Assembly: GCF_000023125.1 (NCBI RefSeq)
Contig: NC_013037.1
Coordinates: 4,131,501 to 4,195,500 of the forward strand
Direction of reading: 5' to 3'
Length of the DNA: 64,000 bases
From: Dyadobacter fermentans DSM 18053
GTDB lineage: Bacteria > Bacteroidota > Bacteroidia > Cytophagales > Spirosomataceae
The position numbers and the translations under genes were made by a program. Numbering within the stretch: position 1 is the first letter of the stretch; each line of letters begins with the position of its first letter. The notes under the pieces are model-generated. The model had not been told where the DNA came from and did no database searches. It saw only the letters and a program-made list of their open reading frames with translations. Of the stretch, positions 60,575 to 64,000 are shown piece after piece.

Positions 60575-61705
60575 ATGAAAAGCAATATTCTGATTATAAC
60601 CGCTATTGCCACCATTCTGGCCTCGTGCTCCGCCAAGAAAGAAGGTTTGGAAGGCAAAAAACAAGAGCTCGCCGAGCTGAAAGCCCAGCAGGTCGAGAAT
60701 GAGAAAAAAATTAAGGCGCTCGAAATCGAAATAGGCAAACTGGACCCGAAGAAAGCGACGGAAGCCAAAGTGAAGCCCGTGTCGATCGATACGCTGAATG
60801 CAGAGACATTCAAGCATTACGTGGAGCTGCAAGGCACCGTGGACGCGAAAAACAATGTGATGGTTACGCCCAAGACAGGCGGTGCTATCGTGGCGATGTA
60901 CGTGAAAGAAGGCGACGCCGTGAAAGCGGGAACCGTGATCGGGAAGATCGACAACAGCATTCTGGTGGAATCCATCGAAGAGCTGAAAACGTCGCTGAGC
61001 CTTGCCAATACCCTTTTCGAGAAGCAGAAAAACCTCTGGGACCAGAAGATCGGAACGGAACTGCAATACCTGCAAGCCAAAAACAACAAGGAATCGCTTG
61101 AAAAGAAACTCGCGACCCTGAATACGCAGCTCGCACAAACCAACATCGTGTCGCCCATGGCCGGCGTGGTGGATATGGTGAACGTGAAAGTGGGCGAAAT
61201 GGCTTCTCCGGGCGTTGGCGTGGTTCGCGTGGTGAACCTGGGCAACCTGAAAGTGTCGGCCAAAGTGTCGGACGTTTATGCGGCCAGCGTGAAAAGGGGC
61301 GACGAAGTAATCATCAAGTTTCCTGATTTGAAAAAGGAATACAAGGCACGGCTCACCTTTGTGAGTACCGCCGTGGACCCATTGTCGAGAACATTCACGA
61401 TCGAGGCTAACCTGCCTTCCGACCGCGACATCAAGCCTAACATGATGGCGCAGGTGCAGATCAACGATGCTACGAGCAAAAATGCACTGGCGATTGACCA
61501 AAACTACGTTCAGAGCACGGAGAAAGGGAATGTGGTGTACGTAGCCGTAACCGAAGGCAACAAGAAAGTAGCCAAGGCGAAAGAAGTGAAAACCGGCCTG
61601 AGCTACAATGGCAAGGTGGAAATTCTTTCGGGATTGTCGGCAGGCGACGCGCTGATCACGCTGGGCTACCAGGAAGTGTCAGACGGCCAGCCGATTAGCT
61701 ACTAA
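60575..61705 (+). CDS. RND efflux periplasmic adaptor (HlyD/MFP family) lipoprotein
   Basis: The 376 residues from the ATG at 60575 have lipobox LASC (about residue 17) and a short coiled coil (LEGKKQELAELKAQ...). The barrel-sandwich hybrid follows (VMVTPKTGGAIVAMYVKEGDAVKAGTVIG), a helical hairpin (about 150-190), PMAGVVDMVNVKVGEMASPG, and a beta-barrel with DPLSRTFTIEANLP. It links the TolC-type channel to the inner-membrane pump encoded after the repeat-bearing gap. A TTG at 60551 in frame is a less likely start because the lipobox distance fits 60575. Confidence 0.93.
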   Translation: MKSNILIITAIATILASCSAKKEGLEGKKQELAELKAQQVENEKKIKALEIEIGKLDPKKATEAKVKPVSIDTLNAETFKHYVELQGTVDAKNNVMVTPKTGGAIVAMYVKEGDAVKAGTVIGKIDNSILVESIEELKTSLSLANTLFEKQKNLWDQKIGTELQYLQAKNNKESLEKKLATLNTQLAQTNIVSPMAGVVDMVNVKVGEMASPGVGVVRVVNLGNLKVSAKVSDVYAASVKRGDEVIIKFPDLKKEYKARLTFVSTAVDPLSRTFTIEANLPSDRDIKPNMMAQVQINDATSKNALAIDQNYVQSTEKGNVVYVAVTEGNKKVAKAKEVKTGLSYNGKVEILSGLSAGDALITLGYQEVSDGQPISY

Positions 61706-61747
61706 TATGAAGAGTGACGACTGTCAAAGGTCAGTAATGGTCAAGAG

Positions 61748-61845
61748 TTGTCAGGAATTGTCAGGGATTGTCAGGAATGCACAGCCTCCCTATTCACTCA
61801 TTCATCGCGCCGGCGACCCGGTCATTCAATCATTCAATCATTCAA
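61748..61845. repeat. Short tandem repeats between adaptor and pump genes
   Basis: Two microsatellite-like arrays sit in the 150-base gap. The first is three copies of a ten-base unit, TTGTCAGGAA/TTGTCAGGGA/TTGTCAGGAA (61748-61777). The second is three perfect copies of TCATTCAA (61822-61845). Earlier GTCAA/GGTCAG words from 61725 look like decayed copies. The second array ends 11 bases before the pump ATG. Confidence 0.85.
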
Positions 61846-61855
61846 AATTGATTCT

Positions 61856-64000
61856 ATGAAATTCAACGAATATAAAACCCTAGGCTTCACCAACTGGTGC
61901 GTAGAGAACAGGACGACGATCTACATCTTTACGTTCATCATCACGCTGGCGGGGTTCATGGTGTACAATAACCTGCCGAAGGAGCAGTTCCCGGACATTA
62001 AAATCCCGCAGATTTACATTAATACGGTGTATTTCGGGACTGCGCCGGCCGATATCGAAAACACGATCAACAAGCCGATCGAGAAGCAGCTCAAATCCCT
62101 CAACGGGGTGAAGAAGATCAAATCCAATGCATTGCAGGACGTGTCGGTAATCCTGGTGGAATTTACGCCGGATGTGGCCGTGGAAGTCGCCTTGCAGCGG
62201 GTGAGGGATGCGATAGATAAGGCCAAAACCGATTTGCCCCAAAACCTCGACACGGGCCCCACAGCCCAGGACGTGAACTTTTCGGAGTTCCCGATCATGA
62301 ACGTCAACATTGCCGGTAACTATTCTTTGAAACAACTGAAGGAATATGCCGAAGATTTGCAGGACGGGATCGAAGCATTGCCGGAAATTACCCGTGTGGA
62401 TATTCTCGGTGCATTGAACCGCGAGATCCAGATCAACGTGAACCTCGACCGCATGAAATCGACCGGTTTGACATTCTATGACGTGCAAACGGCGATTCAG
62501 AGTGAAAACATCAACGTTTCGGGCGGCGAACTGAACGTGCAGGGCGTGCGCCGGACGCTGCGCGTGAAAGGCGAATACACGGATGTGGCCGAAATGGCGA
62601 ATATCCGCATTCGTACCTCCACCGGTGCGACGGTCCGCCTGGGCGACATTGCCGAAGTGGCCGACAGCTTTGAAGAACAACAGGATTTCGCACGTTTGGC
62701 CAATAAATCGGTTATTACCCTGAACGTGATCAAGCGCTCGGGTGAAAACCTGGTGGACGCAGCCGATAAAATCGAAGATGTCATCGCGGACTTTAAAGAA
62801 AACCGCTTTCCTGCCGGTTTGGATGTAAAAATCACCGCCGACCAATCGATCCAGACGCGGGCTGATTTGCACGATTTGATCAACACCGTAGTACTCGGCT
62901 TTATTTTCGTGGTGATGGTGCTCATGTTCTTCATGGGTGTGCGCGACGCGATTTTCGTGGGGCTTTCGGTGCCATTGTCCGCATTGGTAGCATTTGTGTT
63001 AATGCCTATTATCGGACCGATGGTCGGGACGGAATTCACACTGAACACGATCGTGCTCTTCGCTTTCCTGCTCGGGATCGGATTGGTGGTGGACGACGCG
63101 ATTGTGGTAATCGAAAACACGCACCGTCTTTTCAACCAGCATAAGGACTGGACGATCCAACAAGCGGTGAAAGCGGCTGCGGGAGAGGTGTTCATTCCGG
63201 TACTTTCGGGAACATTAACGACCATTGCGCCATTCTTCCCATTGCTTTTCTGGACGGGTATCGTCGGGGAGTTTATGAAATTCATGCCGCTGACGCTCAT
63301 CATTACGCTCGGCGCGTCGCTTTTCGTGGCTTATGTGATGAACCCCGTGTTTGCGGTGTCGTTCATGGGCCGCCATGATGATGAGAAAGAAGCACACGAC
63401 ACGAGTTTTAAAGCCATCCGCAGGCCGCTAATCATACTTGTGGTAGCAGCATTGATCGGCTACGCCATCGACCGGGGTATTGGAAACTTCTTTGTATTTA
63501 TCCTCCTCCTGTGGGTTTTCAACCATTACATTCTGACACCAAGAATCCTTGTCCCATTCCAGGACCGGCTGCTTCCATCCCTTAAAAATGGCTACCGCAA
63601 ACTCATCGACTGGCTTTTGAGAGGTTGGAGACCGGTAGTGGCCATTGTGGCTGTGTTCCTGTTGCTGATCGCGACGTTCATCATTACCGGCATTGCCCAG
63701 CCGAAAGTGCTCTTCTTCCCGAGCGGTGATCCTGATTATGTGTACGTCTACAACAAATTACCCATCGGTACCGACGCCCGCGTGACCGACTCCGTAACCA
63801 AGATCATCGAGCAGCGTGTTTTTGATGTGTTGGAAAAAGAAAAAGCGATGGATATGGTGAACTCCGTCATCGCCAACGTCGGTAAAAACGCCGGTGACCC
63901 TTACAACCCCGACCGCTCGGCCACGCCGCACAAGTCGAAAGTGACGGTAGCATTCGTGTATGGTACCGAACGCGGCGGAAGGTCGTCCGAAGCGATCCTT
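61856..64000 (+). CDS. RND efflux transporter permease (AcrB-like), 3' end beyond window
   Basis: An open frame of 715 codons runs from the ATG at 61856 to the right edge without a stop, so the gene is partial (family length is about 1,000-1,100). The start MKFNEYKTLGFTNWCVENR is followed by the first membrane helix (about 23-42). A periplasmic porter domain contains LPKEQFPDIKIPQI and GTAPADIENTINKPIEKQL. Helices with LGIGLVVDDAIVVIENTHR carry the proton-relay aspartates, and GEVFIPVLSGTLTTIAPFFP is the usual helix-5/6 signature. It is the pump of the TetR-controlled operon. Confidence 0.95.
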   Translation, partial: MKFNEYKTLGFTNWCVENRTTIYIFTFIITLAGFMVYNNLPKEQFPDIKIPQIYINTVYFGTAPADIENTINKPIEKQLKSLNGVKKIKSNALQDVSVILVEFTPDVAVEVALQRVRDAIDKAKTDLPQNLDTGPTAQDVNFSEFPIMNVNIAGNYSLKQLKEYAEDLQDGIEALPEITRVDILGALNREIQINVNLDRMKSTGLTFYDVQTAIQSENINVSGGELNVQGVRRTLRVKGEYTDVAEMANIRIRTSTGATVRLGDIAEVADSFEEQQDFARLANKSVITLNVIKRSGENLVDAADKIEDVIADFKENRFPAGLDVKITADQSIQTRADLHDLINTVVLGFIFVVMVLMFFMGVRDAIFVGLSVPLSALVAFVLMPIIGPMVGTEFTLNTIVLFAFLLGIGLVVDDAIVVIENTHRLFNQHKDWTIQQAVKAAAGEVFIPVLSGTLTTIAPFFPLLFWTGIVGEFMKFMPLTLIITLGASLFVAYVMNPVFAVSFMGRHDDEKEAHDTSFKAIRRPLIILVVAALIGYAIDRGIGNFFVFILLLWVFNHYILTPRILVPFQDRLLPSLKNGYRKLIDWLLRGWRPVVAIVAVFLLLIATFIITGIAQPKVLFFPSGDPDYVYVYNKLPIGTDARVTDSVTKIIEQRVFDVLEKEKAMDMVNSVIANVGKNAGDPYNPDRSATPHKSKVTVAFVYGTERGGRSSEAIL

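Noticed and set aside
61748..61845. CRISPR array
   Set aside because: The units are only 8-10 bases and directly adjacent with no spacers, and no cas genes are present.
60560..62872. Two long minus-strand frames (60560-61501 and 61880-62872) opposite the adaptor and RND pump genes
   Set aside because: The plus-strand proteins have clear family motifs through both spans. The antisense products do not.

Overview
The window looks like chromosomal DNA of a Bacteroidota bacterium of the Cytophagales, and a Dyadobacter-like member of the Spirosomaceae is my best guess. The reasons are the repeated TAnnTTTG minus-7 promoter elements with weak or absent Shine-Dalgarno sequences, a BlaI/M56 peptidase/TonB-domain cassette, a TonB-dependent receptor under a TPP riboswitch, DUF2442- and DUF6934-type small proteins, a Bacteroidota-type arginine decarboxylase, and a base composition near half GC. 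I see no rRNA, tRNA, CRISPR array, insertion sequence or prophage. Most of the window is housekeeping or lifestyle genes in short operons.

Positions 1-20,000 carry priA and pyk; a Uma2 nuclease-like gene; a BlaI repressor with two M56 membrane peptidases that end in TonB-type domains, behind a tandem operator; a Gfo/Idh oxidoreductase; an ExbB/ExbD pair; a second Uma2 gene; an MbnP/MbnH copper-protein pair; ffh; an outer-membrane barrel; a secreted phosphodiesterase; and a nuoN gene that stands apart from any other complex I gene here.

Positions 20,000-33,000 carry a DUF6934-like two-gene unit, TraB/GumN and M28 peptidases, typA, a glutamate-type dehydrogenase, a repeat-rich intergenic region with a long hairpin, an orphan histidine kinase, a cluster of DnaA-box-like sites, and a fatty acyl-AMP ligase/acyl carrier protein/solute symporter unit.

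Positions 33,000-52,000 are mostly minus-strand. They hold a probable electrophile-response operon (TetR, quinone oxidoreductase, KefG-like flavoprotein, KefB-like antiporter) with matching operator palindromes; an SDR; a PIG-L deacetylase; a dTDP-3-amino-sugar and glycosyltransferase cassette; an SbcC-type ATPase without its usual partner; a GH3 enzyme; an S41 peptidase overlapping rocD; and a type II toxin-antitoxin pair.

Positions 52,000-64,000 are mostly plus-strand. They hold a TPP riboswitch with promoter and terminator driving a TonB-dependent receptor, hemE, a GmhB-like phosphatase lacking the zinc-loop cysteines, a 42-residue lipoprotein, arginine decarboxylase, and a TetR-TolC-adaptor-RND efflux operon whose inner-membrane pump runs off the right edge.

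The three regions I would look at first are the BlaI/M56/TonB cassette with its double operator (4905-8728), the TetR/quinone/Kef operon with paired operators (33106-37267), and the DnaA-box cluster at 29134-29242.
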